Made by a program: the position numbers and the translations under genes. Positions 8,710 through 17,324 of a stretch of DNA of 64,000 nt are shown one piece after another (within the stretch, counting starts at the first letter, position 1; every line of letters starts with the position of its first letter). The notes beneath the pieces are model-generated. The model saw only the letters and a program-made list of their open reading frames with translations, did not search any database and was not told the DNA's origin. The stretch spans positions 1 to 64,000 of the forward strand of contig CAZGUX010000228.1 of assembly GCA_964529305.1 (NCBI GenBank). The letters run 5' to 3'. The DNA is from CAZGUX01 sp964529305 (lineage in GTDB: Bacteria > Acidobacteriota > Terriglobia > Bryobacterales > Bryobacteraceae).

Positions 8710-9261
8710 TCAGCGCATGGGAGCGTACTTGGAAAGCTTCCTCTGCAGCGAACGGCGGTGAATCCCCAGCAGTTTCGCGGCCTGCGAGATGTTGCCCGAA
8801 CAATCGGTCAGGACCCGTTGGATGTGCTCCCATTCCACGCGGGCCAGCGACGGGACGTTGGCCGGCGGCACCCCTTCGGGAGGCTGCTGGTTCCGCAAGT
8901 TCTCATAGGCTGCCAGGATCTGGTCCACGTCAACCGGCTTGCTCAGGTAGTGGTCCGCCCCTAACTTCACGGCGGCCAGGGCGGTGGGGATGCTGCCGAA
9001 GCCCGTCAGCATGATGACGATGGTGGTGGGATCGAGTTCGCGCAGGTCCCTGATGATGTCGAGTCCACCGGCTCCGGGCATCCGGAGGTCGACCAGGATC
9101 AGGTCCGGACTCACTTCGCGTGCGACCCCGATAGCTTGTCCGCCATCTCCGGCCTCATGTGCGTCCCATCCACGCTGGCGGAAGGCGCGGCACAGGCGAT
9201 TCCGGAAGACGTCATCGTCGTCCACCGACAGAACGACCGGATTCTCTCTAGAGGGAGACAT
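8710..9261 (-). CDS. regA: RegA/PrrA/ActR-type response regulator
   Basis: The ATG at 9261 gives 183 residues, the usual length for RegA; a longer open frame begins inside the kinase gene and is less likely. Residues 8-125 are a receiver domain with acidic pocket VDDDD, phosphoacceptor Asp58 in ILVDLR and Lys108 in YLSKP. A proline-bearing linker leads to a Fis-type helix-turn-helix at about 157-176 (NISQAAKLLGIHRRSLQRKL), the hallmark of the RegA family. In proteobacteria RegA controls photosynthesis, nitrogen fixation and respiration by redox state; the regulon here is unknown. The gene overlaps the end of regB by 14 bases, implying coupled synthesis. Confidence 0.88.
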   Translation of the reverse strand: MSPSRENPVVLSVDDDDVFRNRLCRAFRQRGWDAHEAGDGGQAIGVAREVSPDLILVDLRMPGAGGLDIIRDLRELDPTTIVIMLTGFGSIPTALAAVKLGADHYLSKPVDVDQILAAYENLRNQQPPEGVPPANVPSLARVEWEHIQRVLTDCSGNISQAAKLLGIHRRSLQRKLSKYAPMR

Positions 9262-10594
9262 GGCTGACCATTGAGACTTGCGGGCACGGCAACTCCAGCG
9301 AAACGACGGTGCCGCGGCCGCTTTCCGACTCAAAATCCAGCCGCCCGCTCAGCCTCTCGGCGAACAACCTCACCAGAAATACCCCTAATCCCATTCCTCG
9401 ACCCGGTTCCTTCGTCGTAAAGAACGGCTCCGCGATCCGGTTCAGCACTTCGACGCTCATTCCGGAACCCTGGTCTCGAACGGTAAACCGGATCCCCTCT
9501 CCGGTTCTCTCCGCTCTCAGGATAACCGGCGCTTGGGGAGCGCTGGCGTCGAGAGCGTTTTTCACCAACGCGGCCAGCGCTTGAACCGTGGCTTCGGGAG
9601 GCAGCACGGCGCCTTCGGCGCCGGTTTCCAGCCGGATCGAACGCTGCTGATCGGCGCTGAACTGCGCCCGCACCCGGTCGAGCAGCTCCGGCAACGGGAC
9701 CGGCGCCGGCGCCTCGCCGCTGGTTTCGGCGCCGCGGGCGCTCATGTTCTGAAGAATCCGCCGGCAGCGCTCGACCTCCGAGCGAATCAGCCGCGCATCC
9801 TCCGCCATTTCGGCGTCCCGGCCGGCGAGGGCGCGCTCGATCTCTTTCGAAACCACCGCAATCGAAGCGAGCGGCGTCCCGAGTTCGTGGGCCGCGCCGG
9901 CCGCGAGCGTCACCAGCGATGCCAGACGCTGGTTTCGTGCCACCTGTTGCTGCAACTCGAGCACTTCCTGCTCTCGGCGCCGCAGCGCTTCGGAAACCTT
10001 GCCGATGAAGTAGGCGGTCAGGGCGGCGGCGATGGCAAAGGCGATCCACATGCCCACCAGGTGCACGGAGAACTGCTGCGCCTGGTGATGCGATTCGAAG
10101 ATCGTCAACGGCCGATGGACCCAGAACAACAGCCCGAAACACACCACGGACAAAGCGCCCAGGGCCCAGGCCCACGCCTTACGCAATACCACCGCCGAGA
10201 CCGTAATCTGCACGAGGTACAGCAGGCTGAAGGGATTCAGGGGCCCGCCGCACAAGGACAGGACGGCGGTCAGGCAGAGCGTATCGAGGCCAAAAATCCA
10301 GCCCAACACCCGCTCGGGGTCCCTTGGTTGTCCCTGCTGCCAGCGGCTCAAGAGATAGTTCGAGATGGCCGTGATGGCGATGGGCGCCGAAAGCCAGGAA
10401 AGCGGCAGGTCGACTTTCAACAGAAATTCGGCCACTGCGATTGTCACGAGTTCCCCGAGCAGCAAGCCGTTGCGAAGGCGCACGACCCAGGGGAGCGCGA
10501 CGTGGGGCGCCACCTCTCCGGCCGGAGGCAGAAGAACGGTCTGGGAAGGATTGCGCTCGGGGCCCGTGGAAAGGACAATGGCGCGCGATCGCAT
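9248..10594 (-). CDS. regB: RegB/PrrB-type redox-sensing histidine kinase
   Basis: A 448-residue membrane kinase. About six hydrophobic segments occupy residues 38-200, followed by a coiled-coil linker, the H-box AAHELGTPLASI with His236, and an HATPase domain (NALDAS; GQGSG-type GSGMS; GRGMGLGVFL). Two RegB-specific marks are present: the ubiquinone-binding loop GGPLNPF at 116-122 between membrane helices, and Cys277 in EVERCRRIL, 41 residues after His236, where RegB carries its redox-active cysteine. Both argue for true redox sensing rather than a generic kinase. The first gene of a regB-regA-fabD unit, with dyads at 10640-10792 upstream. Confidence 0.88.
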   Translation of the reverse strand: MRSRAIVLSTGPERNPSQTVLLPPAGEVAPHVALPWVVRLRNGLLLGELVTIAVAEFLLKVDLPLSWLSAPIAITAISNYLLSRWQQGQPRDPERVLGWIFGLDTLCLTAVLSLCGGPLNPFSLLYLVQITVSAVVLRKAWAWALGALSVVCFGLLFWVHRPLTIFESHHQAQQFSVHLVGMWIAFAIAAALTAYFIGKVSEALRRREQEVLELQQQVARNQRLASLVTLAAGAAHELGTPLASIAVVSKEIERALAGRDAEMAEDARLIRSEVERCRRILQNMSARGAETSGEAPAPVPLPELLDRVRAQFSADQQRSIRLETGAEGAVLPPEATVQALAALVKNALDASAPQAPVILRAERTGEGIRFTVRDQGSGMSVEVLNRIAEPFFTTKEPGRGMGLGVFLVRLFAERLSGRLDFESESGRGTVVSLELPCPQVSMVSHVSL

Positions 10595-10639
10595 ATCCCT
10601 ATCGTAGAACTGAAGTTACTGCAATGTTTGCGGTAGACG

Positions 10640-10658
10640 ATGCGACAATTTGCCGCAT
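10640..10658. promoter_or_regulatory. 19-bp dyad upstream of regB, RegA-site-like
   Basis: ATGCGACAATTTGCCGCAT is a dyad with 8 of 9 base pairs matched, 45 bases upstream of the regB start. Inside it, GCGACAATTTGCCGC approximates the published RegA/PrrA box (GCGRC, variable spacer, GWCGC) with one mismatch. Autoregulation by RegA is a plausible inference; it could also serve the divergent DUF309 gene. Confidence 0.35.
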
Positions 10659-10703
10659 TAACTCGGCGGGTGAGTTGCGCGTAGACTAGCAAGTAGCGAA
10701 GAG

Positions 10704-10792
10704 GTCAGCCCCCTCAGCTGACAACCTTCATCGGCACTCTTCATAGGCCGGTCCGCGTTAACGCCTCCTCAAGCAATCCCCGCGGACCGGCC
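10704..10792. promoter_or_regulatory. Pair of inverted repeats between regB and DUF309 gene
   Basis: GTCAGC at 10704-10709 pairs with GCTGAC at 10717-10722 (7-base loop). GGCCGGTCCGCG at 10746-10757 pairs perfectly over 12 bases with CGCGGACCGGCC at 10781-10792 (23-base loop). There is no T tract on either side, so these are not ordinary terminators; they could be protein-binding dyads or a leader RNA structure before the DUF309 gene. Confidence 0.4.
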
Positions 10793-10843
10793 GTTGTATT
10801 TCGGAATCAGCGAGACACCCTGCGAGCGCGAGATAATCGTGCG

Positions 10844-11236
10844 TTGCCTTCCGGGGATCTGACACACGACGCGGCCTATCTCGAGGGGCTCCGCCTGTTC
10901 AACGAAGGCGCCTTCTTCGAGAGCCACGAAAAGCTGGAAGAGGTCTGGCAACGTGCGTCGCAGGCCGACCGGTTCTTCCTCCAGGCGGTCATTCATTTCG
11001 CAGTCGCGATGGTTCTCGCAGAGCGGGGGAACGTCGAAGGGGGCCGCCGGCAAATCGACAAGTGCGCCCGCAAACTCGCCGGGTACTTGCCGCGCTACGG
11101 AGGGTTGGACACGTGGGCGCTCTATGGGCAGGCGGTGCGGTTTCGAGAAGCTTTTCGAGGCCGGGTCACGATGGCCGAAGCACCCTGGGTGGAGGCCGTG
11201 GCGGCGAATCCGGCTGGAGAGCGTCCAACAACCTGA
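10844..11236 (+). CDS. DUF309 domain protein
   Basis: A 130-residue soluble helical protein with the DUF309 core: GLRLFNEGAFFESHEKLEEVW, then FLQAVIHFAVAMVLAERGN and a final helix pair. The E-x-H-E and W positions that define the family are present. The family resembles a short TPR-like helical bundle and its function is not known. The start chosen is TTG at 10844; the frame is open for a short way upstream, but no ATG or GTG start with a good ribosome site is visible, so the start is uncertain. It is divergent from regB and followed by a 140-base gap before the FecR gene. Confidence 0.7.
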   Translation: MPSGDLTHDAAYLEGLRLFNEGAFFESHEKLEEVWQRASQADRFFLQAVIHFAVAMVLAERGNVEGGRRQIDKCARKLAGYLPRYGGLDTWALYGQAVRFREAFRGRVTMAEAPWVEAVAANPAGERPTT

Positions 11237-11377
11237 TTTTCAGCAGGTTGGCCCCTTCGAACCGTGGTGGTGCTTTTCGGCCAGTTTCCACACGGGAGAT
11301 AGACTAGTAAACCATTGAAAAAACAGAGACAATGAATTGGTACGGCAATTGCGCTACAAGAGGCGGAGGTAACGGTC

Positions 11378-13876
11378 ATGCGTGGCACTCGATGGTTCCT
11401 GGCTTTCGCGCTACCGGCCATCCTGCTGGCTCAGGACGCCGGGCGCGGCGTGGCTCGACTCAGCCTGATGAACGGGGATGTGTCGATCCGGCGAGGCGAC
11501 TCCGGTGACCAGATCGCAGCCGCCCTCAATGCACCGCTGGTGGTGACGGACCGGGTCTATACGGGACCCAGTTCCCGGGCCGAACTGCAATTCGACTACG
11601 CGAACTTTCTGCGGCTGGCCTCCAACGCCGAGGTGCGTCTTTCGGAACTCATCGAGGGCCGCTATCAGATTCAGATGGCCGCGGGCCTGGCAACCTTTAC
11701 GGTTCTGCGGGATTCGCAGGCCGATGTGGAGATCAGTACGCCGGCCGTCGCCATCCGGCCAATGAAGCGCGGGTCGTACCGGATTCTGGTCAATCCTGAC
11801 GGCGAGACCGAGATCATCGTCCGGGCCGGGGAAGCGGAGATCTTCACTCCCTCCGGCTCCGAGCGGCTGCGCTCCGGGCAAATGATGCGGGTGCGCGGCA
11901 CGGCGTCGAACCCGGAGTTCCAGACCGCTCGCGCCTACGGCGACGACGATTGGGATCGCTGGAATCACACCCGCGACAAGGATCTCGAGCGATCGTCCGG
12001 CTACCGGTACGCCAGCCGGGACATCGCCGGCGTCGAAGACCTCGATCCCTACGGCTCCTGGGTATCGGATGCCGACTACGGAAATGTGTGGGTACCTCGC
12101 GTGGACGCCGGATGGGCGCCCTATCGTTTGGGCCGTTGGGTCTGGCTGGATTGGTGGGGCTGGAGTTGGGTGAGCTACGACCCGTGGGGCTGGGCGCCGT
12201 ATCACTACGGCCGCTGGTTCCATGGGAGCCGTGGGTGGTGCTGGTGGCCCGGAGGGGGCATCGGTGTCCGGCAGGCCTGGAGCCCTGGTTTGGTGGCGTT
12301 CTTCGGCTGGGGTAACGGTGGGCACGTCGGCGTCGGATTCGGCAGCGTGGGCTGGGTACCCTTGGGGCCTCGCGATCCGTTCCACCCGTGGTGGGGCCGC
12401 GGAATCTACTCCGGGTTCCGGAACGGCGCTCACATCAACAACAACGTCACCATCGTCAACAACGTCAATATCTACAACACCTACCGCAACTCGCGGGTGC
12501 AGAATGCAATCACCGCGGTGGATGGCGGCGACTTCGTTCGAGGCCGGGGCGGGGCGGGAATGCACCTCCGAGGAGACGAACTGAATCACGTCAACGTGGT
12601 TCGCGGAGCGCTTCCGATGGCGCCGGAGCGGGAAAGCCTGCGCATGAGCGACCGAGTGGTCTCGACGCCGGTGCGGGCTGCGGGGAACGACGGCCGGTTC
12701 TACAGCCGGCGTCAGGTTGCGGCGGTCGATCGAGTGCCGTTTGAGGAGCAGCGGGCGGGGATGCAGCAGATCAGCCGGCGGGCCTCCGACTTCATGTCGG
12801 GGCAGCGCGGCAGCCAGCCGGCCGCCGTGGGACGCGTGGAAGCAGGCGGATCCGGCTATGGCCGTAGCGGCGCAGGGACCGAATCGACCGTGCGGGCAGG
12901 CGAGCCGGGCACTTCCGGCTACGGACGGGCTCGAGGCACCGACGCTCCGGCGGCGGAGCGGGGTTGGAGACGCGCCGATGAACCCGTGAGCGGCAGCACC
13001 TCCGGATACGGCCGGGCCGGTGCGGACCTGGCGCCGGGCAGCGATCGGTCCGCAGGGCGGGCGACCGCCGGCGGCTCGAATGAGGCCGGCAGCGCCTGGC
13101 GCCGTTTCGGGGAGCCGCGCACCATCGACCGGGGAACGCAGCGGAGCGAACCCTCGAGCGGGTACGGGCGGGCGACTGGTGGTGAAGCGCATACGAGCGA
13201 AGGCTCCCGGCGTTTCGGCGAGCCGAAGACCATCGACCGTGGGACAACGGCCCAGGAGAGCTCAACCTCCTCAGGGTTCGGACGTGCGACTGCCGGCGGC
13301 GACAATGGGCGCCAGTTTGGCAATCGGACCATCGATCGAGGCACGAGCAGCCAGGAAGGCGCGCCCGCGACCAGCGGTTCCGGACGGTCCGAATCGCGCG
13401 GCCGGTTCGAAGGGCGAGTCTCCGGAGCCGGTGCGCCCGAGGGCCGTGCGGCCAGCACAGAACCGGCGGGCGGCACCCGGTTCACCGGTGAGAGTGCACC
13501 GGCAGCGCACGATTCGAGCGCGAACCAGCGCGTGGAAGGCTCCTCTGGCTATGGCCGCGCGTCCGGTTCCGGCGACAATGGCGGCCGGAGCCGTGAGGCG
13601 GCCCCGTCGCGCTCCAATCGCGGCTTCGGCGGGTTTCGTGGAGAGTCGCTGAACGTCAGCCCTCCGATCGTGCGGCAGCGGTCCGATAACGGTGGTGGAT
13701 CGTCGCGAGGCGGCGGTTCCAGTTCCCGGATGAGCGCCCCTAGCTCCGGTGGGGGCGGCGGATCGCGCGCGAGCGCCACGAGTTCCGGTGGCGGTGGTGG
13801 GGGCCGCGGCAGCAGTGGAGGTGGCGGTCGCGGCGGCGACGGCGGAGGAGGCGGCCGCGGCGGCAGAGGCCGCTGA
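11378..13876 (+). CDS. FecR/DUF6600-type secreted protein with long Gly/Arg-rich repeat tail
   Basis: Starts at ATG 11378 with GGAGG eight bases upstream. 832 residues: signal peptide (1-18), a FecR-like domain (about 25-190) and a DUF6600-like Trp/Tyr/Gly-rich region (about 215-330, with WVPRVDAGWAPYRLGRWVW and YDPWGWAPYHYGRWF). From about 485 the protein is low-complexity, with repeats: SGYGRA-type motifs about five times, FGEPRTIDRGT/FGEPKTIDRGT twice and a degenerate NRTIDRGT. It ends in a Gly-Arg tract. FecR domains usually read out periplasmic signals to ECF sigma factors, but no sigma gene is adjacent. The tail suggests a disordered cell-surface or nucleic-acid-binding polymer; the role is unknown. 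Confidence 0.82.
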   Translation: MRGTRWFLAFALPAILLAQDAGRGVARLSLMNGDVSIRRGDSGDQIAAALNAPLVVTDRVYTGPSSRAELQFDYANFLRLASNAEVRLSELIEGRYQIQMAAGLATFTVLRDSQADVEISTPAVAIRPMKRGSYRILVNPDGETEIIVRAGEAEIFTPSGSERLRSGQMMRVRGTASNPEFQTARAYGDDDWDRWNHTRDKDLERSSGYRYASRDIAGVEDLDPYGSWVSDADYGNVWVPRVDAGWAPYRLGRWVWLDWWGWSWVSYDPWGWAPYHYGRWFHGSRGWCWWPGGGIGVRQAWSPGLVAFFGWGNGGHVGVGFGSVGWVPLGPRDPFHPWWGRGIYSGFRNGAHINNNVTIVNNVNIYNTYRNSRVQNAITAVDGGDFVRGRGGAGMHLRGDELNHVNVVRGALPMAPERESLRMSDRVVSTPVRAAGNDGRFYSRRQVAAVDRVPFEEQRAGMQQISRRASDFMSGQRGSQPAAVGRVEAGGSGYGRSGAGTESTVRAGEPGTSGYGRARGTDAPAAERGWRRADEPVSGSTSGYGRAGADLAPGSDRSAGRATAGGSNEAGSAWRRFGEPRTIDRGTQRSEPSSGYGRATGGEAHTSEGSRRFGEPKTIDRGTTAQESSTSSGFGRATAGGDNGRQFGNRTIDRGTSSQEGAPATSGSGRSESRGRFEGRVSGAGAPEGRAASTEPAGGTRFTGESAPAAHDSSANQRVEGSSGYGRASGSGDNGGRSREAAPSRSNRGFGGFRGESLNVSPPIVRQRSDNGGGSSRGGGSSSRMSAPSSGGGGGSRASATSSGGGGGGRGSSGGGGRGGDGGGGGRGGRGR

Positions 13877-13913
13877 TCCGAATCGATTTCCTGAGTGCAG
13901 TGTTTCTTCCCAA

Positions 13914-13951
13914 CAGCCCGCTCCGGCCTCTCGGGGCGGGCTGATTTTTTT
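13914..13951 (+). terminator. Intrinsic terminator after the FecR/DUF6600 gene
   Basis: CAGCCCGCTCCG at 13914-13925 pairs with CGGGGCGGGCTG at 13932-13943 (12-bp stem with one G-T wobble, 6-base loop), followed by ATTTTTTT. It lies 38 bases past the stop at 13876 and reaches the stop of the convergent hydrolase gene. Confidence 0.85.
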
Positions 13952-14997
13952 CATTTCAACTCCCGGTCGAGAAACTCATACGACTCCAGGCGCACCGCCA
14001 CGGGGAAATCGTGCGCCGCCTCAGGGTGTCGCGCCACCAGCCGGTCCCCCGCGTTGAAAATCTTCTCGTAGACCGGCCGCGCCGAGTCCACACAGTCGCG
14101 CACTCCCGAAACGTCGAAGTTCGAATCGCCGATCGGCGCATTCACGAATACGGCGCGCGGAGCGATGGCCGCCAGCACCTCGCTGAAGTCAAACGGCATC
14201 TTCTTCGGATCCCGTCCATACCGTTCGGCGATGCGGGGCATATAACCGCGGTGGCTCCAGCCGGTGAGGTCGCCGTGCATGTATTTGAAGAACGAATTGA
14301 ATCCGCAACTGGTTACCACCGCCCTCAGGCGTTCGTCAAAAACCGCCGCGAACAGCGAGTTGTGCCCGCCCAGCGAGTGCCCGACCACCCCGATCCTCGA
14401 CGCATCCACTTCCGGCATCGAGACGAGCAGGTCGACGGCGCGGGCGTGGTTCCAGATGCCCTTCATGGTGGCGCTCTCATAGCCGTTGACGTAGGGATCG
14501 AAGGTGTAGTCGCCGAAATTCGGATAGTCCGGCGCCAGCACGACGTACCCGCGTTCGGCGAGTTCCCAGCCGTAGTGCAGATTGGGGTAGCCGCCTAACC
14601 CGGAAGGCTCGCCCTTGCCGATGCGAGTGGTCTGATGCAGCGCCAGAATGGCCGCGTGCCGGCCCGTCGTCTTCGGCAGGAACAGGATCGCCGGGACCTT
14701 GTCGCCGGCTTCCGCTTCATACCGGATCTTGCGCCGAAGGCTCTTGCCGGCAGCCACCTCCTCGAGGACTTCGACGACCGGGACGGGGCGTGGCTTTGAC
14801 GGGAAGCGGCCCATGACTTTTTCCATATTCTCAACGATGTGGCGGCGGCGTTCGAGCCAACTCTGCCGGTTGGCCACGGGCCGCAATCGCGATCGCGAGT
14901 CAAACACCTGGAGCAGTTCGCGCTTGTTGTCGTACAATGGGGCTTCTCCCCCGAAGGAAACGCCAAGCACTACCGCCAGGAGAATAATCTTCTTCAT
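13951..14997 (-). CDS. Secreted alpha/beta-hydrolase (dienelactone hydrolase/acetyl xylan esterase-like)
   Basis: 348 residues with a clear signal peptide (MKKIILLAVVLGVSFG). An alpha/beta-hydrolase core begins near residue 90 (VPAILFLPK), with the strand AAILALHQ, the nucleophile elbow GVVGHSLGGH around Ser208, an acid near APIGDSNFD and a catalytic His in EAAHDFP close to the C-terminus. The order fits the dienelactone hydrolase/acetyl xylan esterase group, commonly extracellular deacetylases or carbohydrate esterases in acidobacteria. It is transcribed alone, facing the FecR gene and divergent from the bactofilin gene. The exact substrate cannot be read from the sequence. Confidence 0.8.
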   Translation of the reverse strand: MKKIILLAVVLGVSFGGEAPLYDNKRELLQVFDSRSRLRPVANRQSWLERRRHIVENMEKVMGRFPSKPRPVPVVEVLEEVAAGKSLRRKIRYEAEAGDKVPAILFLPKTTGRHAAILALHQTTRIGKGEPSGLGGYPNLHYGWELAERGYVVLAPDYPNFGDYTFDPYVNGYESATMKGIWNHARAVDLLVSMPEVDASRIGVVGHSLGGHNSLFAAVFDERLRAVVTSCGFNSFFKYMHGDLTGWSHRGYMPRIAERYGRDPKKMPFDFSEVLAAIAPRAVFVNAPIGDSNFDVSGVRDCVDSARPVYEKIFNAGDRLVARHPEAAHDFPVAVRLESYEFLDRELK

Positions 14998-15138
14998 GGC
15001 AAGTAAATCTTACCGCTGTTTTGGGGCGGACCCTACCTGCCGTCCTGAGTAGATTGTTTGTTTTGAATTCGTTGTGCTTTTGGTGATTCGAGTGCTTATC
15101 AGGCTAGTCAATCCGTGTCCAGCAAAGGATCAACAACT

Positions 15139-15633
15139 ATGTCGATGTGGAACAAACGCGATACCGACGGCCCCGAACGGCCAGTAGAGCCCCGTCCCAA
15201 TCTTGCTGCGCCGGTGTCGGCCTCAGCGTCCGGATCCCAGCCAAGCCGCCGCGGTTCCTCGAGCATTGGCGGCAGCGTGAGCATCAAGGGCGAGATTCAT
15301 GCCAAGGAAGAACTGATCATCGACGGCGACGTGGAAGGTACCGTTGAGTCGCAAGACCGGGTAACGATCGGCGTGACGGGGAAACTGCGGGCGCAGGTAA
15401 AGGCCAAAGAGATCATCGTGCGGGGGCAATTACGCGGTAACGTAGTGGCCACCGACCGGATCACCATCCACAAGGATGCGCAACTCACGGGCGACGTGAA
15501 GACGTCCGGGATTGTCATCGAGGATGGCGCGTATTTCAAGGGCAGCATCGACATCATCAAAGGTGAAGCCGCGGCCAAAGAGCCCGCTCGGGCAACGGCT
15601 GAGCCGCTGATTGCCGCGTCCGCCGGGCGCTAG
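15139..15633 (+). CDS. Bactofilin (polymer-forming cytoskeletal protein)
   Basis: The ATG at 15139 is preferred over an in-frame GTG at 15115 because AAAGGA lies nine bases before it. The 164-residue protein has a disordered Pro/Ser-rich N-terminus and, from about residue 45, the bactofilin beta-helix: IGGSVSIKGEIHAKEELIID, GDVEGTVESQDRVTIG, LRAQVKAKEIIVRGQLRGNV, DAQLTGDVKTSGIVIEDGAYFKG. Bactofilins self-assemble without nucleotide into membrane-associated filaments that place cell-wall enzymes or shape the cell. The short Ala-rich C-terminal tail is typical. No partner peptidase gene is adjacent. Confidence 0.92.
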   Translation: MSMWNKRDTDGPERPVEPRPNLAAPVSASASGSQPSRRGSSSIGGSVSIKGEIHAKEELIIDGDVEGTVESQDRVTIGVTGKLRAQVKAKEIIVRGQLRGNVVATDRITIHKDAQLTGDVKTSGIVIEDGAYFKGSIDIIKGEAAAKEPARATAEPLIAASAGR

Positions 15634-15731
15634 ACCGGGCTGAACGCCGCCGCCGGGGACGCAGGCTCCTTCCGTGCAGAAGCCGCCACCTCGGGAATAA
15701 CACCGGAGCGCACCGGTGGCCGTGCCCGGCG

Positions 15732-15974
15732 CTAGGGTTTCCTGCGTTTCTTGAAGAACAACTCCTCCCGCCCGCCGACCAAGGAAGGGATGACCATGGC
15801 AAACAGCACCGCCAGGGCAACCAGCGTGGCGATGCTGCCAATGATCAGATAGTCTCCAGGCATCCGTGAACCGGGGAGCAGGTTCACCAACAGAATCACC
15901 GCAATCAGAAACACCACCACCGCCACGCCTGCCAGCGTGACCATGCGCATTCCCGTGGGCGCCATGTTTTCCAT
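15732..15974 (-). CDS. Small two-helix membrane protein, unknown function
   Basis: From ATG 15974 the frame encodes 80 residues: a short polar start, a hydrophobic helix (TLAGVAVVVFLIAVILLVNL), a short loop, a second helix (YLIIGSIATLVALAVLFAMVI) and a charged tail ending in KKRRKP. The positive tail suggests the C-terminus is in the cytoplasm. The open frame extends further upstream, but that part has no hydrophobic or conserved pattern and overlaps the promoter area of the next gene; the internal ATG at 15965 is another possible start. No family is recognised. It is convergent with the bactofilin gene. Confidence 0.5.
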   Translation of the reverse strand: MENMAPTGMRMVTLAGVAVVVFLIAVILLVNLLPGSRMPGDYLIIGSIATLVALAVLFAMVIPSLVGGREELFFKKRRKP

Positions 15975-16090
15975 CTTAGCCCGCGCGGGGCGTCTCGTCT
16001 CCGGCCGGCAGGAGCATATCCGGATTCGATGGGTGGCCGTCCGGAATTCGATTTCTCCAGCCAGAGGCATTTCGATACACTAGCAGGGCG

Positions 16091-17272
16091 ATGAACCGCA
16101 GAAACGCTGTCCTCACCACCGCGGCCATGGCCGCCTCGAGCGCTCTCGGAGCCAATGACCGCCCGCGCGGCGCAATCATCGGCGCCGGCGGACGCGGCCG
16201 CTATCTGACCGGCGAGTTCAAGGAAATCGGCGTCGAAATGGCCGCTGTCTGCGATATCTACGAGGCGAACCTTCAGGCCGGCCTGAAGGTGGCCGCCTCG
16301 ACCGCCAAACCCTACGACGACTACCGCAAGATGCTCGACGACAAGTCCATCGACGTGGTCGTGGTCGCCACCCCGGACCACTGGCATGCGCGGATGGTCA
16401 TCGATGCGGTGGAGGCTGGCAAGGACGTCTATGTCGAGAAGCCCATGGCGCACACCATCCCGGAAGGCTTCGCCATCATCGACGCCGTCCGCCGGACCAA
16501 GCGGGTGGTGCAGGTCGGAACGCAGCGCCGCAGCTTCGATCTGTTCCAGAATGCGAAGTCCATCATGGATTCGGGCAAGGTCGGCAAGGTCGAGCTGGTC
16601 ACCTCTTACTGGTACAACCATCAGTCCTCACTGTCGAACCGGACGCTCCAGGGAAAGCTGAACTGGAAGCAGTGGCTCGGGACGTCGCCCCAGCGCGAAC
16701 TCGACGAGAAGCGGTTCTTCAACTGGTATTACTACTGGGACTATTCCGGCGGATTGATCGTCGGCCAGGCGGCGCACGTGATCGACGCCATCAACTGGTT
16801 CATGAACGCCAAGGCGCCCCTGGCGGTGACCTGTTCCGGCAACCGCCCGACCCTGGGCGCCGAGGTGCCGGAGACGGCGACCATGATCGTCGAGTATCCG
16901 GACAACTACATGGCCAACTTCACGCTGGGATACAAGGCCATGCGCTACAACGCCTTCAACGACCAGATGAAGAACTTCCACGGCTCCAAAGCCCGCTTCG
17001 ATGTCTGGCGCGAAGGCTACGCGCTATATCCGGAAGATTCGAAGGCCATCGACATGAAGCCGAGCGAAACGGATCGGCGGCCGGGCAGTTTTGGGCCGGC
17101 GACCCGCGCCCACATCCGGAACTTCCTGGAGTGCGCCAGGACCCGCAAGGAGCCAAACGCCCCGGTCGAGGCCGGCCAGATCACCAACATCATCCTGGTC
17201 ATGGCGATGGAGTCGCTCCGCACGGGCCGCCGCCTGAAATGGAACGCCACGGCACGCAAGGTGGAAGTGTAG
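16091..17272 (+). CDS. Gfo/Idh/MocA family oxidoreductase, Tat-exported
   Basis: 393 residues beginning with a twin-arginine-like signal (MNRRNAVLTTAAMAASSALG). The Rossmann domain starts GAIIGAGGRGRYL, includes VVVVATPDHWHARM and the family-defining EKPMAHT that carries the catalytic Lys. The C-terminal alpha/beta domain has the QVGTQRRS and GGLIVGQAAHVIDAINW segments seen in the exported group common in Planctomycetes and Acidobacteria. These enzymes use tightly bound NAD(P) to oxidise or reduce sugars or inositols in the periplasm; the substrate here is unknown. It is a single gene, divergent from the small membrane protein. Confidence 0.9.
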   Translation: MNRRNAVLTTAAMAASSALGANDRPRGAIIGAGGRGRYLTGEFKEIGVEMAAVCDIYEANLQAGLKVAASTAKPYDDYRKMLDDKSIDVVVVATPDHWHARMVIDAVEAGKDVYVEKPMAHTIPEGFAIIDAVRRTKRVVQVGTQRRSFDLFQNAKSIMDSGKVGKVELVTSYWYNHQSSLSNRTLQGKLNWKQWLGTSPQRELDEKRFFNWYYYWDYSGGLIVGQAAHVIDAINWFMNAKAPLAVTCSGNRPTLGAEVPETATMIVEYPDNYMANFTLGYKAMRYNAFNDQMKNFHGSKARFDVWREGYALYPEDSKAIDMKPSETDRRPGSFGPATRAHIRNFLECARTRKEPNAPVEAGQITNIILVMAMESLRTGRRLKWNATARKVEV

Positions 17273-17324
17273 CCGGCGCCGCGCCTCATCCCGTTGCGCG
17301 TTTGGTGGTTCGAAGATCGAGCGA

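Noticed and set aside
9533..10636. Open plus-strand frame of about 367 codons
   Set aside because: Antisense to regB, whose motifs are unmistakable.
11411..13192. Open minus-strand frame of about 590 codons
   Set aside because: Antisense to the FecR/DUF6600 gene; rich in Pro, Ala and Arg as expected for shadows, no motif.
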